In this document: positions 15,710-23,520 of the stretch, piece after piece | Layout: every line of letters starts with the position of its first letter | Position numbering within the stretch: the stretch's first letter is position 1 | Origin: Bacillus zhangzhouensis | GTDB lineage: Bacteria; Bacillota; Bacilli; Bacillales; Bacillaceae | Direction of reading: 5' to 3' | Assembly (NCBI RefSeq): GCF_000715205.1 | Contig: NZ_JOTP01000011.1 | Span: 1-64,000 of the forward strand | Length of the DNA: 64,000 bases | The notes under the pieces: model-generated | Told to the model about the DNA's origin: nothing | Database searches by the model: none | Seen by the model: only the letters and a program-made list of their open reading frames with translations | Program-made: the position numbers and the translations under genes

Positions 15710-17116
15710 TTGAAATCGATTCGCTTGCCATCTATGGTGGAGATCATCGCTGTACTAGGTTTATTTTTAGCGATTGTCTTATCATTTACTATTTATTTTA
15801 ACTTGGATATTCAACTGGCTTTATTTATTTCATGGTTTCTAGCAATTGGGCTTGGTCTTCATTTAGGACACTCTTATAAAGATTTACAAAACGCCATCAC
15901 TAGAGGGATATCAAATGGGCTTGATGCTGTTTTAATTTTACTTGCTGTTGGTGCTTTAATTGGAACGTGGATTGCAGGGGGCGTTGTCCCGACACTGATT
16001 TATTATGGACTAGAATTTATTCATCCTAATATATTCTTACTAGCAACATTAATTATTTGCGCTATTATGTCTGTTGCAACAGGTACTTCTTGGGGAACAG
16101 TTGGTACTGCCGGTATTGCCATGATTGCCATTGGTGAAGGTTTAGGAATTCCACTTCCAATCGTTGCAGGTGCGGTGTTGTCAGGTGCTTATTTTGGAGA
16201 CAAGCTTTCTCCACTGTCAGACAGTACAGTTCTCGCCTCGTCCTTATCAAAGGTTGAAGTTCTAGCGCATGTAAGAGCGATGATGGTATTATCCATACCT
16301 GCCTTTGTTATTACAGCGATCATGTTTACGGTGACTGGGTTTATCTATGGAGGGCGCAATATTGATCAAGAGAAGGTGGAATTTTTAAAGAATGCCTTAC
16401 TTGATACATTTAATATTAATGTGTGGATGCTCATTCCAGCTCTAATTGTTGTTGTTTTACTTGTGATGAAGAAGCCTGCTCTACCGGTTATTGCAATTGG
16501 TGCTTTGTTTGGGGCGATCTGGGCCTTTGCTTTTCAGGGTACGGATCCTAGTGATGCAATCGGTGCAGCATACAATGGATTTTCAATTCAATCAGATGTA
16601 GACTTCCTTAACCAATTATTAAATCGTGGTGGAATGGTCAATATGCTCGGCTCTTTGGTAGTAATTATCCTTGGGCTTGGTTTTGGCGGAGTATTAGAAC
16701 ATCTGGGTGTATTGAAAGTCATTGTCTCAACATTTGAGAAAAAGCTGTATAATGCGGGAAATGTTACACTCTCCACAATTCTTGTTGCATTCTTTACCAA
16801 CATTTTTGGATGTGCAATGTATGTATCCATCATTCTTACACCAAAAATTATGGAAAAAAGCTATGATAAATTAAAAATAGACAGACGTGTGTTATCTAGA
16901 AACGCTGAGGTTGGTGGAACGATGACGTCTGGTATGGTTCCATGGTCAGATAACGGAATATACATGGCGGGGATTCTCGGTGTGTCGACATTCTCGTATT
17001 TACCATTTATGTGGTTGAGCTTTGTCTCCATTGGTCTTGCGATTATTTATGGGTATACTGGGAAATTCATTTGGTACGTCAAAGATCAACAAGAAAAAGA
17101 AGAATCGGCATCATAA
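15710..17116 (+). CDS. mleN: Malate/lactate antiporter MleN (NhaC family)
   Basis: A 468-residue integral membrane protein of the NhaC Na+/H+ antiporter family with 11-12 hydrophobic segments. B. subtilis MleN, encoded right after ansB, swaps external malate and protons for internal lactate and sodium. The order ansA-ansB-mleN is kept here, but the malic enzyme gene mleA that follows in B. subtilis is missing. The start is TTG at 15710 after AAAGGGAGGAAACAAACA. The specific malate role comes from synteny; another Na+-coupled substrate remains possible. Confidence 0.8.
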   Translation: MKSIRLPSMVEIIAVLGLFLAIVLSFTIYFNLDIQLALFISWFLAIGLGLHLGHSYKDLQNAITRGISNGLDAVLILLAVGALIGTWIAGGVVPTLIYYGLEFIHPNIFLLATLIICAIMSVATGTSWGTVGTAGIAMIAIGEGLGIPLPIVAGAVLSGAYFGDKLSPLSDSTVLASSLSKVEVLAHVRAMMVLSIPAFVITAIMFTVTGFIYGGRNIDQEKVEFLKNALLDTFNINVWMLIPALIVVVLLVMKKPALPVIAIGALFGAIWAFAFQGTDPSDAIGAAYNGFSIQSDVDFLNQLLNRGGMVNMLGSLVVIILGLGFGGVLEHLGVLKVIVSTFEKKLYNAGNVTLSTILVAFFTNIFGCAMYVSIILTPKIMEKSYDKLKIDRRVLSRNAEVGGTMTSGMVPWSDNGIYMAGILGVSTFSYLPFMWLSFVSIGLAIIYGYTGKFIWYVKDQQEKEESAS

Positions 17117-17125
17117 GCCGTTTGC

Positions 17126-17153
17126 AAAAGCCGCTCCCCACGGGGCGGCTTTT
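17126..17153 (+). terminator. Terminator of mleN
   Basis: A 9-bp stem, AAAAGCCGC / GCGGCTTTT, directly past the stop. The 260 bases between here and the next gene are AT-rich; I see no reliable promoter or RNA in them. Confidence 0.85.
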
Positions 17154-17412
17154 GTTTGTCCTAGGACCGAGGGGCTATATATAATAAATAGCTGGTGATT
17201 GTGATTTTAGGCCCCCTATAAAAGAGGTCTTAAGGTGTAGTTAGAAGTAGAATGAAAGCATATATATACCATAAAAAGGGCACAAATCCCTATTCAAACG
17301 TGAGTCTTTGAACCTTATAATAACAATATTGGAAAAAGTGCTATTCACCATTACGCTCGTTTAGAGGGAATCTAAGCAGCGTTTTTATTTTTTGACAGGA
17401 GGAGGAACCCAT

Positions 17413-17838
17413 ATGAGCTTATCGGATATGCTGTCTGCCCTTAACGGAGGCATTTCAAATAAAAAAGCAGAGATTGAAGAGAAGATCGCTCGACTCAAAA
17501 AAGCGAAAAGCAAGGTTGAACGTGAACAAGATGCGGCAGAAACAGACCTAAAGCAAATCAAGCAGCCAAAGCTTGGGACCTCTTGGAAAGGTGAGAGAAG
17601 CCAGGATTTCAAATCAGAGCGAAATGAAGCACATGATGCGCTGCAAACGATCGTGAACGACAAATACCCACGCTACGTGAGCCGCATCGAATTCAAAATC
17701 AGTACATTAGAAGCTGAACAAGCTGCCTTATCCTTTGCCAGTTCCTTAGCTGGAGACGCCGCACGTCTTGCTGAAAAAGGAGAAGACGCAGTAGAGGACG
17801 CAAAACGCTTGATCTCAAAAGCATGGAGCAGCTTGTAA
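17413..17838 (+). CDS. YwqH-like WXG/DUF5082 protein, copy 1
   Basis: A 141-residue helical protein, mostly coiled coil, with SWKGERSQDFKSER near residue 58, which is a W-x-G turn. It resembles DUF5082 protein YwqH of B. subtilis, a partner of the LXG deaminase toxin YwqJ. A YwqI-like gene follows, but no LXG toxin. Start ATG 17413 with AGGAGGAACCCAT upstream; the seven codons before it overlap the binding site. A second gene of equal length and similar sequence lies at 18428. Likely role: targeting factor for type VII secretion. Confidence 0.7.
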   Translation: MSLSDMLSALNGGISNKKAEIEEKIARLKKAKSKVEREQDAAETDLKQIKQPKLGTSWKGERSQDFKSERNEAHDALQTIVNDKYPRYVSRIEFKISTLEAEQAALSFASSLAGDAARLAEKGEDAVEDAKRLISKAWSSL

Positions 17839-17876
17839 AGCTGCTTTCACGCTGAACAAATCTGGAGGATATTACA

Positions 17877-18140
17877 ATGGGACAAATTAAGTTAAACTAC
17901 CAAACAGTCATGGATAAACTAGATGAAGTCTCCCAAGCAGTCGAAGCTTTAACAATGAAAAAAGCAGCAGATAAAGCGGGTGAAAATAGCCTTGAATTTG
18001 TGACCAAGTGGACAGCACGTGAAGCAGAGGTGAGCGAAATGGTCTCAAGCTTTAAAGAAGCCTTGATCAAAAATGTTCAGGATACGCGCTCTAATGTGAA
18101 GACGTTAAAAGAACAGGATGAAGCGATTGCTGCAAAATAA
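17877..18140 (+). CDS. YwqI-like DUF5344 small helical protein
   Basis: An 87-residue helical protein, MGQIKLNYQTVMDKLDEV at its start, resembling YwqI (DUF5344), which lies between ywqH and the LXG toxin gene ywqJ in B. subtilis. Proteins of this pair bind the LXG domain and guide export. GGAGGATATTACA precedes the ATG. Here it is followed by 290 bases without a gene and then a second ywqH-like gene, so its cargo is not encoded next to it. Confidence 0.65.
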   Translation: MGQIKLNYQTVMDKLDEVSQAVEALTMKKAADKAGENSLEFVTKWTAREAEVSEMVSSFKEALIKNVQDTRSNVKTLKEQDEAIAAK

Positions 18141-18427
18141 ATCAGCACAATCGTTTTATTTATGGATGACATTGACATGATATGAAATATAGTTACAAAG
18201 ACTCATATATAATTCGGGATTTATGACCTTTGATTATTCCGTTTTTCTTCCAATCACTACGTTAAAAGGACACCTTTTTCCTATTTAAGCCTAAGGCTTT
18301 TCACCTTATACTATACTTAATGAAAGCGAACGATAGAAATGTCAGGACTGGAAAAATCAAGTGATTCGATAGCTTCCAAAAGCTCTGACGCCGTGCTTTC
18401 GTATGAGGTCCGATAGAGGTGGATGAC

Positions 18428-18853
18428 ATGAGTTTATCCGAGATGCTGCACCATCTGCATATGGGAATTGAAAACAAACGTGCAGAATTTGACGAAATGA
18501 TCTCTCGGTTAAAGACAGCCAAAAGTAACATTCGAACAGAACAAGATCTTGCGCAGTCAGACTTAAAGGAAATCAAAAAGCCTGCTCTTGATTCGTCATG
18601 GAAAGGTGAGAGAGGAACAGACTTTCATCGCCATCGGAAAGAAGCCTACGGTGTGATGCACGACATCGTGAACAATGAGTATGAAAAATATATAACAGAG
18701 ATTGATCAAAAAATCTTGCACTTTGAATTAAAAAAAATGGAGTTGGCTGTTGCCAGTAATTTTGCAGGAAGAGCCCAGGACGTGATGGAAAAGGGCGAGG
18801 ATTTTGCAAAGGATGTCAAGCATTTGATTGAACGGGGCTGGAAAGCTCTTTAA
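18428..18853 (+). CDS. YwqH-like WXG/DUF5082 protein, copy 2
   Basis: Also 141 residues and clearly a paralogue of the protein at 17413: the shared pattern is MSLS(D/E)ML near the start, EQD-A--DLK-IK-P near residue 45, SSWKGERGTDFHRHRKEA near 58, EKGEDFAKDVKHLI near the end. Many internal changes show the duplication is not recent. The ATG at 18428 follows AGAGGTGGATGAC; the in-frame GTG three codons upstream overlaps that site. It has its own terminator. Confidence 0.7.
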   Translation: MSLSEMLHHLHMGIENKRAEFDEMISRLKTAKSNIRTEQDLAQSDLKEIKKPALDSSWKGERGTDFHRHRKEAYGVMHDIVNNEYEKYITEIDQKILHFELKKMELAVASNFAGRAQDVMEKGEDFAKDVKHLIERGWKAL

Positions 18854-18865
18854 TACAATAAACGA

Positions 18866-18895
18866 AACAGCCGCTCATAGGGCGGCTGTTTTTTT
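18866..18895 (+). terminator. Terminator of YwqH-like copy 2
   Basis: A 9-bp stem, AACAGCCGC / GCGGCTGTT, followed by seven T residues counting those of the stem end. Confidence 0.85.
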
Positions 18896-18897
18896 GT

Positions 18898-19101
18898 TTA
18901 ATCACACCCTCCACCTGAATCACTCCCGCAGGAGGCATCTGAAGCGTGATGAGTATAGGAATCAGTATAGTTACTTGTCGTTGAACTGTGATGTACAGAA
19001 TGCTTAGATGATGCACGCTTATTCTTTGGTGAGAGAATATGTGCAGTGAATGCTCCTAAAGAAGCCAATATGATGATGACAACAAACATAAAAGAACCCA
19101 T
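18898..19101 (-). CDS. Small membrane protein with His/Ser-rich and Cys-Gly tail
   Basis: A 67-residue protein: one N-terminal membrane helix (MGSFMFVVIIILASLGAFTA), a basic stretch, then a Ser/His/Thr-rich low-complexity region and the ending SCGSDSGGGCD. Two cysteines spaced by a glycine-rich run could bind metal or form a disulfide. Start ATG 19101 with AGGAGGGATGCATC upstream; the longer reading frame continues upstream without a site. Function unknown. Confidence 0.55.
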   Translation of the reverse strand: MGSFMFVVIIILASLGAFTAHILSPKNKRASSKHSVHHSSTTSNYTDSYTHHASDASCGSDSGGGCD

Positions 19102-19237
19102 GATGCATCCCTCCTCTTGTTTCATATTCATACGTTTGAGCCATATCAAGGTTCCCGATTCGAAAGAAAAACTGGGCAAAGAGTTCTATTTTCGTTTATG
19201 ATGATAGGCAAAAGTAATTGCCGGGGGAGGGGAATCC

Positions 19238-19527
19238 ATGCTATCTCTACGTCAGGAGGAGCTCCTGAAACGATTGATGCAAGCGGAGCAGGAACTGACA
19301 AGTGAAGAAATTGCCCGCGTGATTGGGGTCACATCAAGAACAATTCGAACAAATATGAAAGCGCTTAAATCAATGTTAGAAGAAAATGGAGCAGCACTTC
19401 ATATGAAACGCGGGGCAGGGTATACATTGAACGTCGAGGACTATGGGGCATTTTTCGTACATTTTTGAAAAAGTCGATGAGAGAAAGACTTGAGAAAAAC
19501 GAACAGGTCATTCCCAATACATCGCCC
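19238..19527 (+). pseudogene. Remnant of a LicR-type PTS-regulated activator (N-terminal HTH only)
   Basis: The first 70 codons encode the HTH_11 domain of a LicR/MtlR-type regulator (LTSEEIARVIGVTSRTIRTNMKALK ... RGAGYTLNVEDYGAF) and align with the intact LicR at 48347. A shift in a run of five T residues near 19451-19455 ends the frame; in the next frame the homology resumes (FRTFLKKSMRERLEKNEQVIPNTSP, matching FRRFMKEEVEQ of LicR) until a stop at 19528. The PRD and PTS domains, some 550 codons, are gone. A non-functional relic. Confidence 0.8.
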
Positions 19528-19530
19528 TAG

Positions 19531-19788
19531 GCAGCCGCAGAAGCAAAAGGGCTAGATTACTATATTTATGCCATATCTGAAGGGGCCATTGCTGATGAAT
19601 TAGAAGAGCATGGAGAAGATGTACAGGTGATTTTGCTTGGACCGCAAGTAAGCTTTATGAAAAAAGCAGCAGAAAAAACAGCGGCACCCTATCAAATACC
19701 TGTTGATGTCGTCAATGTGAGATTATACGGAACAGCGAATGGAGAAAAAATTCTAGAGCATGCACTGAAACTAGCAAATGAATCTTGA
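19531..19788 (+). pseudogene. Remnant of a PTS lactose/cellobiose-type EIIB gene
   Basis: In the same frame as the tail of the regulator remnant, codons after the stop at 19528 encode AAEAKGLDYYIYAISEG ... VILLGPQVSFMKKAAEK ... IPVDVVNVRLYG, matching residues 25-100 of LicB. The N-terminus with the phosphorylated cysteine is missing. One deletion has therefore joined the middle of a licR-like gene to the middle of a licB-like gene. The end at 19788 lies 19 bases before the IIA gene. Confidence 0.8.
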
Positions 19789-19807
19789 GCAATTGGAGGA
19801 GAAGCAG

Positions 19808-20137
19808 ATGACGGTATTAGAGGAAATGCAGGGAGCAGCCTTTCAAATCATTGCCCATGCAGGTGAGGCGAGAAGCCACTATGTAGAAGCAATTCGTCTC
19901 GCAAGAGCTGATGATTTTGAAAAAGCACAGCAGCTGATCAAAAAAGGGGAGGAAGCGTTTCGAAGCATCCACCACCTGCACTTGTCGCTCATTCAAAAAG
20001 AGGCGGCAGGTGAACAGCTTCCCTTTTCTTTACTGCTGATACATGCAGAAGATCAAATGCTCACAACAGAGACCATTCATCTGCTCGCCATTGAGATGAT
20101 AGAAATGTGTAAAAAAATGAACACCCTGTCAAAATAG
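19808..20137 (+). CDS. PTS lactose/cellobiose-type EIIA component, orphan
   Basis: A 109-residue LicA-like EIIA: GAAFQIIAHAGEARSHYVEAI at residues 10-30 and LLLIHAEDQMLTTETIHLLA at 70-90, which contains the phosphorylated His of the family. Length matches LicA (108 residues at 52112). Start ATG 19808, eight bases after GGAGG; the ATG at 19778 lies within the IIB remnant. No EIIC or hydrolase gene follows, so this is an intact leftover of a decayed operon, possibly still able to take part in phosphotransfer with the licBCA system. Confidence 0.8.
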   Translation: MTVLEEMQGAAFQIIAHAGEARSHYVEAIRLARADDFEKAQQLIKKGEEAFRSIHHLHLSLIQKEAAGEQLPFSLLLIHAEDQMLTTETIHLLAIEMIEMCKKMNTLSK

Positions 20138-20202
20138 ATGTCAGCTATTAACCAATTTCTGTTATAATCATTCGGTAGATAGAGAGAAAGCAGGATTGGT
20201 GA

Positions 20203-21060
20203 ATGAAAAAAACATGTATGTTGATTGCGGTTGGCCTTGTGGTGCTGTTCATTTCGGGCTGTATGGGAAAGAAGGAGCAAACGGAAGGAAACCAGCCAGT
20301 AGTCAAAGAGGAAAAGGGTCAATTACAAGCAAAAGAAACAAAAGAGATTCAGCAGAAAGAAGCGACAGTGATAGATACACAAAACTGGATTGAGCAAAAG
20401 GAGCCGGTTGAGCTTCCGATCTTGATGTATCACAGCATTTCCAGCGGTAACTCATTACGTGTGCCAAAGAGCGAGTTTGCGGCGCATATGAAATGGCTGA
20501 AGGACAACGACTATGTCACACTGTCGCCGGAAGAGGCGTACCTCGTCTTCACAACAAATACGAAGCCAAGTGAAAAGTGTGTCCTCATTACATTTGACGA
20601 TGGATATACGGACAACTACACAAAGGCATTTCCGATTTTAAAGCAGTACGGGATGAAAGCAACGATTTTTATGATTGAGCAATCCATTGGTCGTCCGCAT
20701 CACTTAACAGATGATCAAATGGATGAAATGATGGCGCATGGTCTATCAATTGAGAGTCATACAATTCATCATTTAGAGCTTCATCGTCTATCAAAGAAGC
20801 AGCAAGAAGAGGAATTAAAAGGGTCAAAGGCATTCTTTGACCAGCGATTTTCTCAGCGTACGAGAATGGTTAGCTATCCGGTTGGGCGTTATAACGAAGA
20901 CACGCTGAAGCTGGCGAAGGAAGCGGGATATCAGATGGCTGTGACGACTGAACCAGGACATGCGAAGAAGGAGCAAGGCATGATGTCCTTACACCGCCTC
21001 CGCATTTCACCGGGTCTTTCACCAGAAAGTTTTGGCAGGCTGGTGGAGGGGAACTCATAG
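20203..21060 (+). CDS. yxkH: Polysaccharide deacetylase lipoprotein (YxkH-like)
   Basis: A 285-residue carbohydrate esterase 4 protein. The signal ends in a lipobox (FISGC, Cys at residue 20), then a 60-residue charged linker, then the NodB domain: LMYHSI near 73, TFDDGY near 129 (catalytic Asp and metal Asp), SHTIHHLELH near 187 (metal His pair), and SYPVGRY near 225. The enzyme would remove acetyl groups from a cell-envelope or extracellular polysaccharide from its anchor on the outer face of the membrane. Similar in size and layout to B. subtilis YxkH. Confidence 0.88.
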   Translation: MKKTCMLIAVGLVVLFISGCMGKKEQTEGNQPVVKEEKGQLQAKETKEIQQKEATVIDTQNWIEQKEPVELPILMYHSISSGNSLRVPKSEFAAHMKWLKDNDYVTLSPEEAYLVFTTNTKPSEKCVLITFDDGYTDNYTKAFPILKQYGMKATIFMIEQSIGRPHHLTDDQMDEMMAHGLSIESHTIHHLELHRLSKKQQEEELKGSKAFFDQRFSQRTRMVSYPVGRYNEDTLKLAKEAGYQMAVTTEPGHAKKEQGMMSLHRLRISPGLSPESFGRLVEGNS

Positions 21061-21075
21061 ATGTCAGATGACAGA

Positions 21076-21091
21076 TGTTTCACATGAAACA
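21076..21091. promoter_or_regulatory. parS-like ParB (Spo0J) binding site
   Basis: TGTTTCACATGAAACA differs at one base (the central CG becomes CA) from the parS consensus TGTTTCACGTGAAACA. It lies in the gap between the deacetylase and the VOC gene. ParB/Spo0J loads at such sites, which cluster around the origin in Bacillus, to organise and segregate the origin region. Confidence 0.8.
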
Positions 21092-21232
21092 TTTTACGAC
21101 AAATTTCACGGTCAGATCAGTGAACCGATAACAACATATGGCTTTATGGCTTATACTAGGCTTGGTCTCGAACATGATATTAAAAAAAAGAATGTTTTTT
21201 TGGATATTGAGAAAAGAAAGGAAGAATAAACG

Positions 21233-21601
21233 ATGTCAAATTTCTTTGGAATCGATCATGTCCAATTAGCTGCCCCAAAGGGTAGTGAAGAGAAAGCGCG
21301 TTTGTTTTTTGGGGAAATTTTAGGAATGAGGGAAATACCTAAGCCTAGTCATCTAGTTAAACGTGGTGGTGTTTGGTTTCAATGCGGCAATCATCAGCTT
21401 CATATTGGCATTGAAGATCATTTTCAAGCTTCCAAAAAAGCCCATCCAGCTTTTCGTGTAAAGAGTTTATCAAAATTAAAAGAGATTTTAGTGAAACATC
21501 ATATTCGTATAAGAGAAGATCAGCCCTTAGATGGAGCAATCAGGTTCTATGTAGATGATCCATTTGGAAATCGAATTGAATTTTTAGAGAGAATAGAGTA
21601 G
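21233..21601 (+). CDS. Single-domain VOC (glyoxalase/bleomycin-resistance fold) protein
   Basis: A 122-residue protein of the vicinal oxygen chelate fold: FFGIDHVQLAAPKGSEEKARLFFGEILGMRE at the start, HQLHIGIEDHF in the middle and FYVDDPFGNRIEFLE at the end. Metal-ligand candidates are His8, His in QLHIG and Glu in RIEFLE, so it may be a metal-dependent lyase or dioxygenase, or a resistance protein. Its substrate cannot be told from sequence. A GAAAGGAAGAATAAACG precedes the ATG. Confidence 0.8.
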   Translation: MSNFFGIDHVQLAAPKGSEEKARLFFGEILGMREIPKPSHLVKRGGVWFQCGNHQLHIGIEDHFQASKKAHPAFRVKSLSKLKEILVKHHIRIREDQPLDGAIRFYVDDPFGNRIEFLERIE

Positions 21602-21628
21602 AAAACACACCTACAAATTCTCAAAAAA

Positions 21629-21667
21629 ACAATAAGGCTGTCGAGATATTCTCGACAGCCTTATTGT
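21629..21667. terminator. Strong bidirectional terminator between VOC gene and ribD-like gene
   Basis: An 18-bp perfect stem (ACAATAAGGCTGTCGAGA and its complement) around a 3-base loop, serving the two converging genes. Confidence 0.9.
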
Positions 21668-21680
21668 TTTAGAAAATCCG

Positions 21681-22772
21681 TTATTGATAAACGGGATAGC
21701 CCGTTATTTTGATATCTTTCCCCAGCTGTTCAACGGCGAGTTGATCCAGTTCAATTGCATCACTCATGAGGCGTATGCCTTCGCCTCCGAAAAAGGAAGG
21801 AGAGAGTCGTCCGCCAATGAGCTTAGGTGCCATGTAGATGACCAATTTATCCACAAGCTGCTGCTCTAAAAATGAGGCGTTGACTTGGCCGCCGCCCTCA
21901 ATCATAAGGGAGGAGACATTTTTTTCTCCAAGCACTTGAAGTACTTCTTGTAACGGCACTCGCGTGTCGCCAGCTGTCATAAAGACGCTGACGCCAGCTG
22001 CTTCTAAAGCGGTCCGTTTATTCTCATCTGCGTGCTTTGTTGTAAAAATCCATGTAGGTGCCAGCTGATCAGTGACGATCTTTGCCGTCAGCGGTGTCGA
22101 AAGCTTAGAATCTAAGACAATTCGAATTGGATGATGACCATTTGGAATCCGCGTGGTTAATGAAGGATCGTCATGAATCACGGTTTGAGCACCGACCAAA
22201 ATCGCATCATTGATACTGCGGATGTGGTGAGCGTCATAACGGGAAGTTTCTGACGTAATCCACTTGCTGTCAGACGTAACAGAAGCAATTTTCCCATCTA
22301 GGGTGATGCCCGCTTTGAGCGTCACGAAAGGCGTTTTTTTCGTAATAAAGTGGTTAAACACTTCATTCATGAGAATGGATTCCTGTTCAAGTACGCCCGT
22401 GATGACTTGGATACCTGCATCTTGTAAAATGGCAATCCCACGACCTGCGACAAGCGGGTTCGGATCAAGTGCTGCTACGACAACGGTTTCGACACCGGCT
22501 CTGACAAGTGCTTCAGCGCAAGGGCCTGTGCGCCCATGGTGGGAACAAGGCTCTAGGGTCACATAAATCGTGGCTTCTTTTGCCTTGTCTCCAGCCATTT
22601 TGAGTGCATGAATTTCAGCATGTGGTTCGCCGGCCTTCATATGAGCACCGACTCCAACAATTTCATTATCGCGCACAATCACAGCCCCGACGAGCGGGTT
22701 CGGTGATGTCTGTCCTTTCATTGCACGCGCATTTTCTAGGGCTAGATTCATATATCGCTCATGATGTGGCAA
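21681..22772 (-). CDS. RibD-type bifunctional deaminase/reductase
   Basis: A 363-residue RibD: an N-terminal cytidine-deaminase-fold domain with the zinc motif HAEIHAL and PCSHHGRTGPC (residues 50-85), and a C-terminal pyrimidine reductase domain from residue 146 (VTLKAGITLDGKIA, DAILVGAQTVIHDDPSLTTR, LMIEGGGQVNASFL). It converts the GTP cyclohydrolase II product to 5-amino-6-ribitylamino-pyrimidinedione phosphate. Its gene overlaps that of a GTP cyclohydrolase II by 14 bases, but ribE and ribH are absent, so this is not the standard riboflavin operon. A specialised copy feeding another pathway is likely. Confidence 0.9.
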   Translation of the reverse strand: MPHHERYMNLALENARAMKGQTSPNPLVGAVIVRDNEIVGVGAHMKAGEPHAEIHALKMAGDKAKEATIYVTLEPCSHHGRTGPCAEALVRAGVETVVVAALDPNPLVAGRGIAILQDAGIQVITGVLEQESILMNEVFNHFITKKTPFVTLKAGITLDGKIASVTSDSKWITSETSRYDAHHIRSINDAILVGAQTVIHDDPSLTTRIPNGHHPIRIVLDSKLSTPLTAKIVTDQLAPTWIFTTKHADENKRTALEAAGVSVFMTAGDTRVPLQEVLQVLGEKNVSSLMIEGGGQVNASFLEQQLVDKLVIYMAPKLIGGRLSPSFFGGEGIRLMSDAIELDQLAVEQLGKDIKITGYPVYQ

Positions 22773-23520
22773 TCGTACGCACCTCTTGATCCGCCTTCAT
22801 GTGGCCTGAGCGGTTGATTTTTGTCTGTAAGTATTTTTCGTTGAATTCAGAGACGTCACCCCAAAGCGGAATGCGTCCAGAAAGAGAAAGACCTGCATGA
22901 CTGATGGCATCTGTCTTTTTCGGATTATTGGTAATGAGTCTTACTGGCTTTGTACGAAGGGTTTGAAGAACGGCAATGGCTTCTTCATATTGACGCGTAT
23001 CATCTTCAAAACCAAGCGCTTCATTTGCTTCCACTGTATCATAGCCGTTCTCTTGAAGAATGTAAGCCATGGCTTTGCTGAAAAGACCGATGCCGCGTCC
23101 TTCATGGTTGGCTAAGTAAAACAGGGCACCTGCTCCATTGTCCTCAATCATTCGCATGGACTGCTTCAATTGGAAACCGCAGTCGCAGCGCTTGCTTCCG
23201 AAAATATCGCCAGTGTGGCAAATGGAATGCATGCGGATAAATGCATCATCAGCGTGCTCGAAATCCCCATACACAAGAACGCTTGATTGCTGATGATCGG
23301 CAAGCTGGCGGGATGAGAGGCTTTCAATTAAAGCTTCATCTGACAATGGCTCTAACCCATCGTCTTTTAACCATGAATACCAGTTGAACATCACGGTTCT
23401 GCCGTCTAAATTCACTGGTAGTTTAATGGGTCCAGTGATATATATATACCCGTCTTCTTGCTGTACTCGTTTAATTTTATCTTTTAAAATGGCTGTTTTA
23501 AGATCTGTGTGTTTGTCCAT
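22759..23520 (-). CDS. Stand-alone GTP cyclohydrolase II (RibA-like)
   Basis: A 253-residue GTP cyclohydrolase II without the dihydroxybutanone-phosphate synthase half found in Bacillus RibA. Zinc cysteines are visible in HSICHTGDIFGSKRCDCG near residue 95, and the catalytic loop appears as NHEGRGIGL where housekeeping enzymes have RQEGRGIGL. The enzyme opens GTP to the pyrimidine precursor of flavins and also of some pyrimidine natural products. The start is ATG 23520 with GAAGGTGCAGAAT upstream; the gene overlaps the VOC gene by 23 bases and ribD by 14, so the three are translationally coupled. Confidence 0.88.
   Translation of the reverse strand: MDKHTDLKTAILKDKIKRVQQEDGYIYITGPIKLPVNLDGRTVMFNWYSWLKDDGLEPLSDEALIESLSSRQLADHQQSSVLVYGDFEHADDAFIRMHSICHTGDIFGSKRCDCGFQLKQSMRMIEDNGAGALFYLANHEGRGIGLFSKAMAYILQENGYDTVEANEALGFEDDTRQYEEAIAVLQTLRTKPVRLITNNPKKTDAISHAGLSLSGRIPLWGDVSEFNEKYLQTKINRSGHMKADQEVRTIATS

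Noticed and set aside
21032-21229. A 65-codon plus-strand frame between the deacetylase and VOC genes.
   Set aside because: It overlaps the end of the deacetylase gene, lacks a binding site, and holds the parS-like site; the sequence resembles no protein I know.
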